Assembly: GCA_003164075.1 (NCBI GenBank)
Contig: PLRZ01000474.1
Span: 1-5,211 of the forward strand
Source: Bryobacterales bacterium
GTDB lineage: Bacteria; Acidobacteriota; Terriglobia; Bryobacterales; Bryobacteraceae
DNA: 5,211 nucleotides
Direction of reading: 5' to 3'
Both the position numbers and the translations under genes were made by a program. Each line of letters starts with the position of its first letter. Positions within the stretch are counted from its first letter, which is position 1. Of the stretch, positions 1-5,211 are shown piece after piece. The notes beneath the pieces were generated by a model that saw nothing but the letters and a program-made list of their open reading frames with translations, was not told the DNA's origin and did not search any database.

Positions 1-25
1 TGTCCTACCGTTAGACGACCGGGGA
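1..25 (-). tRNA. 5' part of a tRNA, probably tRNA-Gln (alternatively tRNA-Glu)
   Basis: Read on the minus strand, bases 25 to 1 give a tRNA 5' half. The acceptor strand is TCCCCGG, followed by T8 and C9, D-stem GTCT, D-loop AACGGTA, then the returning D-stem AGGAC and one further base. The anticodon and 3' half lie outside the window, so identity is inferred. This D-arm type occurs in bacterial tRNA-Glu and tRNA-Gln. The first base U and the short D-loop without an extra base after position 20 are the known features that GatCAB uses to recognise tRNA-Gln, whereas tRNA-Glu usually starts with G and has a longer D-loop. Confidence is high that it is a tRNA and moderate that it is Gln. Confidence 0.8.
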
Positions 26-45
26 ATAAATGGCGATCTTCGTCT

Positions 46-75
46 AGTGTAGCGTCAGCCCATGCTCTCTCGCAA
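46..75 (-). promoter_or_regulatory. Candidate sigma70-type promoter for the tRNA
   Basis: On the minus strand a -35-like TTGCGA (75-70) is followed after 18 bases by a -10-like TACACT (51-46). Each matches the consensus at 4 of 6 positions. The -10 ends 20 bases before the tRNA 5' end at 25, which would leave a short 5' leader for RNase P to remove. The -35 overlaps the loop of the hairpin at 64-85. It is a match by eye only; the tRNA could also be reached by read-through from the hydroxylase gene. Confidence 0.35.
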
Positions 76-85
76 CGGGGAGAGC
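64..85. other. Inverted repeat at the 3' end of the hydroxylase gene, possible weak terminator
   Basis: Bases 64-71 and 78-85 pair over 8 bp (one G-T pair) around a 6-base loop. The repeat touches the first base of the stop codon (85-87) of the minus-strand hydroxylase gene, where a 3' hairpin would be expected. No T-run follows on either strand, so it is not a canonical intrinsic terminator. It could stabilise the mRNA end, assist Rho-dependent ending, or be chance. Confidence 0.35.
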
Positions 86-1005
86 TACGCCAGCTTCCCC
101 GCTTCCACGAAACTTTGCAAATCGCCGGGGTTCACTTCGGGCAATCCCGGCGCTACATGGAACAGTTTGCCTTCGAGCATCCACCGCTCCAGCCGGTCCA
201 CCATCTCAAACAAATGGTCGAACGAATCGACAATAAAGAGCAGCGGCTGGTAATGGTCGATCTCCGCGCCCTGATTGACGACCCACTCCAATTGCAGCGG
301 ATAGCGCTGCACTTCGTCCGATTCGATCGCGTGCCGCAGCTCGCCATACGAACTCAACAGCCCGCTGCCGTACGCGCAGATGCCGTTCCGCCCGCGCATC
401 AGGCCGAATTCCACGGTGAACCAGAAAAACCGCGACAGGGCGCGAATCATGCTGGTCAAACGACGCGCGCGTTCGGCTTCGTCGCGGATCTCCGCCGTCA
501 TGCGGGCCGCCGTGTGAGCGCAATCTCCGAAACGCACCAGCGTATCGGCAAAGGCCTTGCTGGTATGCATCGGAACATGGCCGGCTATATCGTGGAAAAT
601 GTCCGGCTCGGGCAGATAGTCCATGCGATCGGCGGGACGAATGGTGATGGTGGTGGGGAATTCGCGCCGCCGCAGGCAATCGAAAAACAGGAAGCCCGGG
701 ACATACCCGCTTACCGCTTTGGCTTGGAATCCGGTGAGCGGCTGCAACCGCTGGTTGATCTCCGACAGGCGCGGAATGCGGTCGGCCGGCAAGTGCAGGG
801 CCTCCACGCCGCGGCGGAAATGATCGTTGGCGTAACGCTCCCAGCGAGGTTGCATACGCGCATAGAGCTTCCTCCACGCGTCCTGGTTTTCATCCGAATA
901 CTGCTCGTAGGCCTGGTGAATATACAGCTCGCCGCGCGAGTGGGCTTCCTCCACAAATGGGGCGCGACCAGTGGTCAACCCTCCAGCGGACACCGTCGAC
1001 AGCAT
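85..1005 (-). CDS. phhA: Phenylalanine 4-monooxygenase (pterin-dependent aromatic amino acid hydroxylase)
   Basis: This cytosolic non-haem iron enzyme is expected to hydroxylate L-phenylalanine to L-tyrosine using O2 and a tetrahydropterin. The 306-residue product is the catalytic domain alone, without an N-terminal ACT regulatory domain, as in other bacterial forms. The family signature is at about residues 123-147: RPADRMDY, then EPDIFHDIAGHVPMH with iron ligands His138 and His143. The third ligand is Glu199 in FFWFTVEFGL. The AYGSGLLSSYGEL segment (211-223) closely resembles the animal enzyme's active-site wall. A longer reading frame starts at 1113, but ATG 1005-1003 was chosen because GGAGGAGG lies 5 bases before it and the extra 36 residues look non-coding. 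Between His143 and Glu199 there are 55 residues, about 15 more than in the human and Chromobacterium enzymes. No pterin dehydratase gene is visible nearby. Tryptophan or tyrosine hydroxylation cannot be excluded from sequence. Confidence 0.93.
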   Translation of the reverse strand: MLSTVSAGGLTTGRAPFVEEAHSRGELYIHQAYEQYSDENQDAWRKLYARMQPRWERYANDHFRRGVEALHLPADRIPRLSEINQRLQPLTGFQAKAVSGYVPGFLFFDCLRRREFPTTITIRPADRMDYLPEPDIFHDIAGHVPMHTSKAFADTLVRFGDCAHTAARMTAEIRDEAERARRLTSMIRALSRFFWFTVEFGLMRGRNGICAYGSGLLSSYGELRHAIESDEVQRYPLQLEWVVNQGAEIDHYQPLLFIVDSFDHLFEMVDRLERWMLEGKLFHVAPGLPEVNPGDLQSFVEAGKLA

Positions 1006-1010
1006 GACAC

Positions 1011-1018
1011 CCTCCTCC
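1011..1018 (-). promoter_or_regulatory. Strong ribosome binding site that fixes the hydroxylase start
   Basis: The minus strand reads GGAGGAGG, then GTGTC, then ATG at 1005-1003. The near-perfect anti-16S match and spacing decide between this start and an in-frame ATG 108 bases upstream, which would place this Shine-Dalgarno inside the gene. Confidence 0.8.
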
Positions 1019-1033
1019 GGACCCAGTCCCTGA

Positions 1034-1062
1034 ATTGAACCTATCAAATCTAACAACCTCAA
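1034..1062 (-). promoter_or_regulatory. Candidate promoter of the hydroxylase gene
   Basis: On the minus strand TTGAGG (1062-1057) and TTCAAT (1039-1034) are separated by exactly 17 bases. Each matches the sigma70 consensus at 4 of 6 positions, in the most AT-rich stretch upstream of the gene. Transcription would start near 1027 and give a leader of about 20-25 bases that just includes the Shine-Dalgarno. This is a pattern match only. Confidence 0.35.
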
Positions 1063-1086
1063 GCAAGTGGTGCTACTGGCCGAGTC

Positions 1087-1232
1087 GGCCGCTATACCTA
1101 GGTAGGAGGCCACTGGTATCCGGCCGGCGCATGCTATCCCTGGCTACTGGACGCGGCCCGCATTCGTCGGCGCCTACTGGGTCGGTCCGCATTATGCCGC
1201 CAGCCGCTAGTATCACGGTCTGGCGCCATTGA
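1087..1232 (+). pseudogene. Decayed C-terminal part of a small Tyr/Trp/Gly-rich protein (YXWGXW-repeat-like)
   Basis: The plus strand preserves recognisable protein sequence in three successive frames. Frame 1 (1087-1143) reads RYT*VGGHWYPAGACYPW, where the stop (TAG 1099-1101) is one base from TGG (Trp). Frame 2 (1142-1219) reads GYWTRPAFVGAYWVGPHY, then AASR, TAG (1208-1210; one base from TAC, Tyr), then YHG. Frame 3 (1221-1232) reads WRH and TGA. Joined, this resembles the end of the small, probably exported proteins with repeated GYW/GHW motifs that I recall as common in Acidobacteria and Proteobacteria. Two nonsense changes plus two frameshifts imply inactivity. No start or signal peptide can be seen upstream. 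Function of the intact family is not firmly known. The call rests on motif periodicity, not on a database match. Confidence 0.55.
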
Positions 1233-1234
1233 TT

Positions 1235-1263
1235 TTGACTTTTTCCCTCGCTGTAGCTCTAAA
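1235..1263 (+). promoter_or_regulatory. Candidate sigma70 promoter of the RND efflux operon
   Basis: TTGACT (1235-1240) matches the -35 consensus at 5 of 6 positions. TCTAAA (1258-1263), exactly 17 bases downstream, matches the -10 at 4 of 6. A T-run overlaps the start of the spacer. Transcription would begin near 1270, giving a leader of roughly 100 bases before the permease start at 1374. The -10 lies wholly within the palindrome at 1254-1269. An alternative AT-rich -10-like stretch (1339-1348) lacks a convincing -35. Confidence 0.5.
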
Positions 1264-1269
1264 GAGCTA
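1254..1269. promoter_or_regulatory. Perfect 16-bp palindrome over the -10 box, candidate operator
   Basis: TAGCTCT-AA-AGAGCTA is a perfect inverted repeat with 7-bp arms and a 2-bp centre. It covers the predicted -10 and ends at the expected transcription start. That geometry fits a dimeric repressor site (TetR, MarR or PadR families often control efflux operons this way), where binding would block RNA polymerase. No regulator gene is in the window, so the cognate protein is unknown. A two-base loop is too tight for a good RNA hairpin, which favours a DNA-binding site. Confidence 0.5.
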
Positions 1270-1373
1270 TCAGGCCCTGCCCCGCCCGCGTCATTCCGGT
1301 TTCCACCGGATTCGCATATCATGGAGTAAACGCGCCGTTAACAATTATCGCCCGGAATGCGCCCTAAACCTGC
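1270..1373 (+). other. Predicted 5' leader of the efflux operon
   Basis: This is the stretch between the predicted transcription start and the permease ATG. It holds an inverted repeat (1295-1310) and a start-stop minicistron ATG GAG TAA (1321-1329). There is no purine-rich Shine-Dalgarno within 15 bases of ATG 1374: the bases just before it read GCCCTAAACCTGC. An in-frame TAA (1365-1367) rules out a longer permease. No riboswitch family is recognised. Confidence 0.35.
1295..1310. repeat. Inverted repeat in the leader
   Basis: TCCGGT-TTCC-ACCGGA has perfect 6-bp arms and a 4-base loop, 26 bases downstream of the palindrome over the -10. It could be a stable RNA tetraloop hairpin in the leader or a second protein site. 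Its arm sequence is unrelated to the first palindrome, so it is not a duplicated operator. Confidence 0.4.
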
Positions 1374-4300
1374 ATGTGGATAGTCCGACTAGCCTTACGC
1401 CGCCCCTATACCTTCGTGGTTGTCGCCGTCCTGATCGCCATTCTCGGCGGCACAGCCATCGTCACCATGCCGGTGGATATCTTTCCTTACATCGATATCC
1501 CGGTAGTCAGCGTGGTCTGGACCTACGGTGGACTTGCGCCCGAAGAGATGGAAAAACGCATGGTCACTATCTTCGAACGGTCCATGACCACTACCGTCAA
1601 CGACATCGAACACATTGAGTCGCAGTCTTATGCCGGCGTTTCGGTGACGCGTGTCTACTTCCAGCCCAACGCCAAGGTCGAACTGGCCCTGTCGCAGGTA
1701 ACGGCCATCTGCCAAACGCTGCTGCGCATTTTCCCGCCGGGCACCACGCCACCCAACATCATCAAGTACGACGCCTCCAGCGTCCCCATCCTGCAATTGG
1801 GCCTGGAGAGCACGACCCTGAGCGAACAGGAATTGTACGACCTGGGGCAGAACTTCATTCGTACTCCGCTGGCAACCATCCAGGGCGCCGCCGTGCCCTC
1901 GCCATACGGCGGCAAATACCGCGAGGTCATGGTCGATCTCAATCCGGAGTTGCTTTTCTCGCGTGGGTTAACCCCCATTGACGTTTCCAACGCGCTGAGC
2001 AACCAGAACCTGATCCTCCCCGCGGGCAACGCTAAGATCGGCGACAAGGACTATCTCGTAAAGGTCAATAGCAGCCCCCGCGTCCTGGCCGAGATGAACA
2101 ATATGCCGGTCAAGGTGGTGAATGGCGCCACCGTTTACCTCGGGGACGTGGCGCAGGTTCATGACGGCTATGCGGTGCAGACCAATATTGTGCGCACCAA
2201 CGGCACCCGCGGCGCCCTGCTCACCGTTCTACGTAACGGGCAGGCTTCGACACTGGCTGTGGTGAACAATGTCAAAGCGGCGCTGCCCCGGATCATGGCC
2301 GGGCTTCCGCCGGAGCTGCACGTCCGCCAACTTTTCGACCAGTCCGTGTTCGTGCGGGCAGCCATCAACGGTGTGGTCCGCGAGGCAGTTACAGCGGCGT
2401 TTCTCACAGGCATCATGATTCTGATGTTCTTGGGGAGTTGGCGGAGCACCGTGATTGTCTGTATTTCGATTCCCCTTTCCATTCTGGTATCGCTGATCGT
2501 GCTGAGTATGACCGGCCAAACCATCAACGTGATGACCCTCGGCGGCATGGCGCTGGCGGTCGGCATCCTGGTGGACGACGCCACCGTGGAGATCGAAAAC
2601 ACGCACCGCAACATGGCCATGAAGAAGCCGCTGGTGCGAGCCGTGCTGGATGGCGCGCAACAGATCGCCGCTCCGGCCTTCGTCTCCACGCTGTGTATCT
2701 GCATCGTGTTCGTCCCCGTGCTGCTGCTGGTGGGCGCCGCCAAATATCTCTTCACACCCCTGGCGATGGCGGTGGTTTACGCCATGATGGCATCGTATCT
2801 GCTGTCCCGTACCCTCATCCCCACCATGGTTCACTACCTGTTGAAGGTGGAAGTGAAGCTCTATGCCCGTGGCGAGCATGGCGAGACCTCCGGCGGCACG
2901 GGCATCATCTGGAAAGCGCACTATATCTTCAATCGGCGGTTCGAATTGATGCGCGCGTCCTATACGTCGCTGCTGCATTGGTCGCTCGATCACCGCGGAC
3001 CGGTTCTGGCCGGCTTCGGACTCTTCGTGGCCGGTTCCCTGACGCTGGCCGGATTCATCGGCCGCGACTTCTTCCCCACGGTGGATTCCGGCCAGATGCG
3101 CCTGCACGCCCGCGCGCCCTCCGGAACCCGCATCGAGCGGACCGAAGTGATTTTCGCCGATATCGAGCGCGAGATTCGCAGCGTCATTCCACCCAAAGAA
3201 ATCGAGACCATCATCGACAACATCGGCATTCCCAACAGCAGCTACAACCTGGCGTTCGGAGACAACCCCACCATCGGAGCGGGCGACGGCGACATACTGA
3301 TCTCCCTCAATCCCGAAAATCACGGACCCACGGCGGAATATACGGAGCGGCTGCGCAAGCGCCTGCACGAAAAATTCCCCGATGTGACGATCTTCTTCGA
3401 AGCCGCCAACATCACCAACCAGATTCTGAACTTCGGACTGCCGGCCCCCATCGACGTCCAGGTAGTGGGGCGCAATACTGACGCGAATTATAAGATTGCC
3501 GACCGGTTACGATCGCAGATCGCCGCTATTCCCGGAGCGGCCGACGTCCATGTCCACCAGGTGATCGACTACCCAGAAATCCGCGTCAACGTGGACCGCA
3601 GTAAAGCCGGCATGGTGGGTCTCACCCAAAAGGACGTCACCAACAGCATGCTGATTTCGCTCTCGGGCAGCGCCCAGGTAGCTCCCACCCAGTGGCTCGA
3701 TTGGAACACCGGAGTCAGTTATTATGTAGCCGTGCAGACGCCGCAGTACCGTATAAACTCCATCGCGAAGTTGATGAGTACGCCAGTGGCGCCGGGCTCC
3801 ATTTTCAGTTCCTCCACGCCCACGTCCCTGGCCGGCACATCCAACCAGGGCGAGGCCAGCGTAAGCGGCGGCCCGAACCAGGCGTCCCAGGCATACGGCA
3901 ATCCCGGCGCTGCCAATGGCGGACCGCAACTGCTGTCCAATATGGCCGTGGTTTCGCGTGGCGTGGCCCCGGAAATCGTGAACCACTACAACGTGCAGCC
4001 CGTCTACGATGTGTACGCCAACGTGGCCGGCAGCGATCTGGGCAGCGTCGGCTCGGCGGTGGAGAAACTGGTGGCCAAAGCTGAAGAAAAGCTGCCTCGC
4101 GGCACTACCATCGACCTGCGCGGCCAGGTCACCACCATGGAGAGTTCCTTCTACCGCCTGGGCATGGGAATGATTCTTGCCATTGTCCTGGTGTACCTGC
4201 TTATGGCGGTCAACTTCCAGTCCTGGCTGGATCCGTTTATCATTCTCATGGCGCTGCCGGGAGCGCTGGCCGGCATTGTCTGGATTCTGTTCCTCACCCA

Positions 4301-4721
4301 GACCACGTTCAGTGTGCCGTCCCTGATGGGGTCCATTATGTGTATCGGCGTGGCCACCGCCAACAGCATCCTGATGGTGGTGTTCGCCAACGACCAGCGT
4401 GAAGAAGGCATGGACGCCCGCTCCGCCGCGCTATCCGCCGGACACACGCGCATCCGCCCCGTAATCATGACCGCCAGCGCTATGATTATCGGTATGTTCC
4501 CCATGGCCCTCGGCTTGGGTGAGGGCGGCGAACAGAATGCCCCTTTGGGCCGCGCTGTTATCGGAGGCCTGGTGCTGGCCACAGTCACCACACTGTTTGT
4601 GGTCCCACTGGTTTACAGTCTGCTGCGCACCAAGCCGCCGGTGGACCATGAACGAAGGATCGTGGAGGAAGAACACGAATACCTGCGGGACGAAATGCTG
4701 CTCGGTGAGGATTTGCAATGA
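1374..4721 (+). CDS. RND-family efflux permease (HAE1/AcrB-like), inner membrane
   Basis: This is a proton-driven inner-membrane pump that would export drugs, solvents or other amphiphiles through a tripartite complex with the adaptor encoded next. The 1115 residues show the RND plan. TM1 is at about 12-30, then a periplasmic loop (31-337), TM2-TM6 (about 338-486), TM7 (about 543-563), a second periplasmic loop (564-929) and TM8-TM12 (about 930-1084), ending in a charged cytoplasmic tail. The TM4 motif GILVDDATVEIEN carries Asp401-Asp402, equivalent to AcrB Asp407-Asp408. In TM11 Arg1026 and Thr1033 match AcrB Arg971 and Thr978. The AcrB Lys940 position in TM10 is Ala996 (VATANSIL). Residues about 804-852 form a Ser/Gly/Asn/Ala-rich insertion, which helps explain a length above AcrB's 1049. 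ATG 1374 is the first possible start after an in-frame TAA and fits the family N-terminus MWIVRLALRRP, but has no visible Shine-Dalgarno. Substrate cannot be told from sequence. Confidence 0.95.
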   Translation: MWIVRLALRRPYTFVVVAVLIAILGGTAIVTMPVDIFPYIDIPVVSVVWTYGGLAPEEMEKRMVTIFERSMTTTVNDIEHIESQSYAGVSVTRVYFQPNAKVELALSQVTAICQTLLRIFPPGTTPPNIIKYDASSVPILQLGLESTTLSEQELYDLGQNFIRTPLATIQGAAVPSPYGGKYREVMVDLNPELLFSRGLTPIDVSNALSNQNLILPAGNAKIGDKDYLVKVNSSPRVLAEMNNMPVKVVNGATVYLGDVAQVHDGYAVQTNIVRTNGTRGALLTVLRNGQASTLAVVNNVKAALPRIMAGLPPELHVRQLFDQSVFVRAAINGVVREAVTAAFLTGIMILMFLGSWRSTVIVCISIPLSILVSLIVLSMTGQTINVMTLGGMALAVGILVDDATVEIENTHRNMAMKKPLVRAVLDGAQQIAAPAFVSTLCICIVFVPVLLLVGAAKYLFTPLAMAVVYAMMASYLLSRTLIPTMVHYLLKVEVKLYARGEHGETSGGTGIIWKAHYIFNRRFELMRASYTSLLHWSLDHRGPVLAGFGLFVAGSLTLAGFIGRDFFPTVDSGQMRLHARAPSGTRIERTEVIFADIEREIRSVIPPKEIETIIDNIGIPNSSYNLAFGDNPTIGAGDGDILISLNPENHGPTAEYTERLRKRLHEKFPDVTIFFEAANITNQILNFGLPAPIDVQVVGRNTDANYKIADRLRSQIAAIPGAADVHVHQVIDYPEIRVNVDRSKAGMVGLTQKDVTNSMLISLSGSAQVAPTQWLDWNTGVSYYVAVQTPQYRINSIAKLMSTPVAPGSIFSSSTPTSLAGTSNQGEASVSGGPNQASQAYGNPGAANGGPQLLSNMAVVSRGVAPEIVNHYNVQPVYDVYANVAGSDLGSVGSAVEKLVAKAEEKLPRGTTIDLRGQVTTMESSFYRLGMGMILAIVLVYLLMAVNFQSWLDPFIILMALPGALAGIVWILFLTQTTFSVPSLMGSIMCIGVATANSILMVVFANDQREEGMDARSAALSAGHTRIRPVIMTASAMIIGMFPMALGLGEGGEQNAPLGRAVIGGLVLATVTTLFVVPLVYSLLRTKPPVDHERRIVEEEHEYLRDEMLLGEDLQ
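3783..3929 (+). other. Low-complexity Ser/Gly/Asn/Ala-rich insertion within the permease
   Basis: Codons for about residues 804-852 encode a stretch rich in Ser, Gly, Asn, Ala, Thr, Pro and Gln, with segments such as IFSSSTPTSLAG and YGNPGAANGG. It is flanked by conserved family sequence (KLMSTPV before, QLLSNMAVV after). By alignment with AcrB it falls near the end of the second docking subdomain, on the periplasmic face where adaptor or channel contacts lie. Reading frame is intact and base composition is like its surroundings. It is probably a flexible surface loop; the exact limits are approximate. Confidence 0.65.
4704..4710 (+). promoter_or_regulatory. Ribosome binding site of the adaptor gene, inside the permease 3' end
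   Basis: GGTGAGG ends 7 bases before ATG 4718. It supports this start for the adaptor, which overlaps the permease stop as ATGA (4718-4721), the classical layout for translational coupling. Confidence 0.65.
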
Positions 4722-5211
4722 ACGATACCGGTACGAACGAACAGCAGTTGCGTTCGGAAATTGAAGATCTCAAGCGCCAGTTAGCGCTCACCCGGAATGC
4801 CGCCCTCGAGGCGCCCCCGAAAGGGCCTACGTCGCGGACAGCGGTGGTGGTGGTCTTGCTTCTGGTCTGTCTGGCGTTCGCCGGGTATTACCTGGGATAT
4901 CTTCCGCGGCAGCGGCGCGAACTGGCCCTGGCTGCCGAGTCGAAGACCGATACCGAAGCCCTGGCAGAGGTGACGGTAGCGCCGGTGAGCCGGTCCTCCA
5001 CTACCAGCAGTCTGGTGCTGCCCGGCAACATCCAGGCGGTCACCGAAGCGCCGGTACTGGCGCGGGCCAGCGGATACATCAAGACGCGCTCCGCCGACAT
5101 CGGCGACCGTGTGAAAGAGGGCCAGGTGCTGGCCGAAATCGAAGCCCCCGAACTGGACCAGCAGATCCGCCAGGCGCAGGCCGGTATCGATCAGGCCAAC
5201 AGCGCCATCGA
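4718..5211 (+). CDS. RND efflux periplasmic adaptor (membrane fusion protein, HlyD/AcrA type), 3' end beyond window
   Basis: The adaptor would bridge the permease to an outer-membrane channel across the periplasm. Only 164 codons are present and the frame is open at the window end. Residues 1-40 are hydrophilic and should be cytoplasmic. Within them, Leu11, Ile15, Leu18 and Leu22 form a short heptad-like helix. Residues about 41-61 (VVVVLLLVCLAFAGYYLGYL) form a single uncleaved membrane anchor. There is no lipobox placed for lipidation, unlike AcrA. Residues about 85-115 start the membrane-proximal beta region, and 111-147 give the biotinyl-lipoyl half motif (APVLARASGYI, then DIGDRVKEGQVLAEIEAPEL), with an alpha-hairpin beginning after it (QQIRQAQAGIDQANSAI). 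The start overlaps the permease stop by ATGA with a Shine-Dalgarno upstream, so the two are surely one operon. An outer-membrane factor gene may follow outside the window. Confidence 0.92.
   Translation, partial: MNDTGTNEQQLRSEIEDLKRQLALTRNAALEAPPKGPTSRTAVVVVLLLVCLAFAGYYLGYLPRQRRELALAAESKTDTEALAEVTVAPVSRSSTTSSLVLPGNIQAVTEAPVLARASGYIKTRSADIGDRVKEGQVLAEIEAPELDQQIRQAQAGIDQANSAI

Noticed and set aside
35..52. Plus-strand stretch TTCGTCTAGTG resembling a tRNA-Glu D-arm
   Set aside because: No matching acceptor, anticodon or T-arm follows; downstream is the 3' end of the hydroxylase gene. It is probably chance.
115..1038. Long plus-strand open frame opposite the hydroxylase gene
   Set aside because: It is antisense to a gene with clear catalytic motifs, has no recognisable domain, and is typical of GC-rich coding DNA read from the other strand.
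1006..1113. N-terminal extension of the hydroxylase to ATG at 1113
   Set aside because: The extra 36 residues resemble no hydroxylase N-terminus, and the strong Shine-Dalgarno at 1011-1018 would lie within the coding sequence.
1073..1180. CTACTGG occurring three times (1073, 1144, 1174) as possible regulatory direct repeats
   Set aside because: Two of the three copies are codons for Tyr-Trp in the remnant of the Tyr/Trp-rich gene, and spacing is irregular, so coding origin explains them better.
2229..3368. Long minus-strand open frame inside the permease, and a plus-strand one at 2438-3481
   Set aside because: Both overlap conserved RND sequence; their products are His/Arg/Gly-rich without motifs, as expected from shadow frames.
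1..5211. CRISPR array, insertion sequence, or phage genes
   Set aside because: No regularly spaced repeats, no transposase or integrase sequence and no terminal inverted repeats flanking a gene were seen; the tRNA end is cut so an attachment site there cannot be judged.

Overview
The window looks like a stretch of bacterial chromosome, GC-rich, from a Gram-negative-type (diderm) organism. The best guess is Acidobacteriota (Solibacter/Bryobacter-like). That guess rests on the style of the RND permease and on the remnant of a small Tyr/Trp/Gly-rich protein gene, both recalled from that phylum. It is inference: no rRNA or other marker is present.

Left part (minus strand, 1-1062): a monofunctional pterin-dependent aromatic amino acid hydroxylase (phenylalanine 4-monooxygenase type, 85-1005) with a strong Shine-Dalgarno and a plausible promoter. 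It is followed downstream on the same strand by the first 25 nt of a tRNA that runs off the window. The U1 base and short D-loop favour tRNA-Gln over tRNA-Glu. A candidate tRNA promoter and an 8-bp hairpin sit between them, at the hydroxylase stop codon.

Middle (1006-1373): a divergent intergenic region of about 370 bp. It contains the decayed remnant of a small Tyr/Trp/Gly-rich protein gene (1087-1232) with two in-frame TAGs and two frameshifts. Directly after it comes a good sigma70-like promoter (1235-1263). Its -10 is buried in a perfect 16-bp palindrome (1254-1269), a strong candidate operator for the efflux genes. A second, 6-bp-arm inverted repeat lies in the leader, and the permease start has no visible Shine-Dalgarno.

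Right part (plus strand, 1374-5211): an RND efflux operon. A complete 1115-residue inner-membrane permease is followed, through an ATGA stop/start overlap, by a membrane-fusion (HlyD/AcrA-type) adaptor that is cut by the window end. Together they would form the inner-membrane and periplasmic parts of a tripartite drug or solvent pump; an outer-membrane channel gene may follow outside the window. The permease keeps the Asp-Asp pair of TM4 but has Ala where AcrB has the essential TM10 lysine, and it carries a low-complexity insertion of about 49 residues in its second periplasmic loop.

I found no wholly new system. The points most worth checking are the palindrome over the promoter, the altered proton-relay residue, the low-complexity insertion, the insertion between the iron ligands of the hydroxylase, and the gene remnant.
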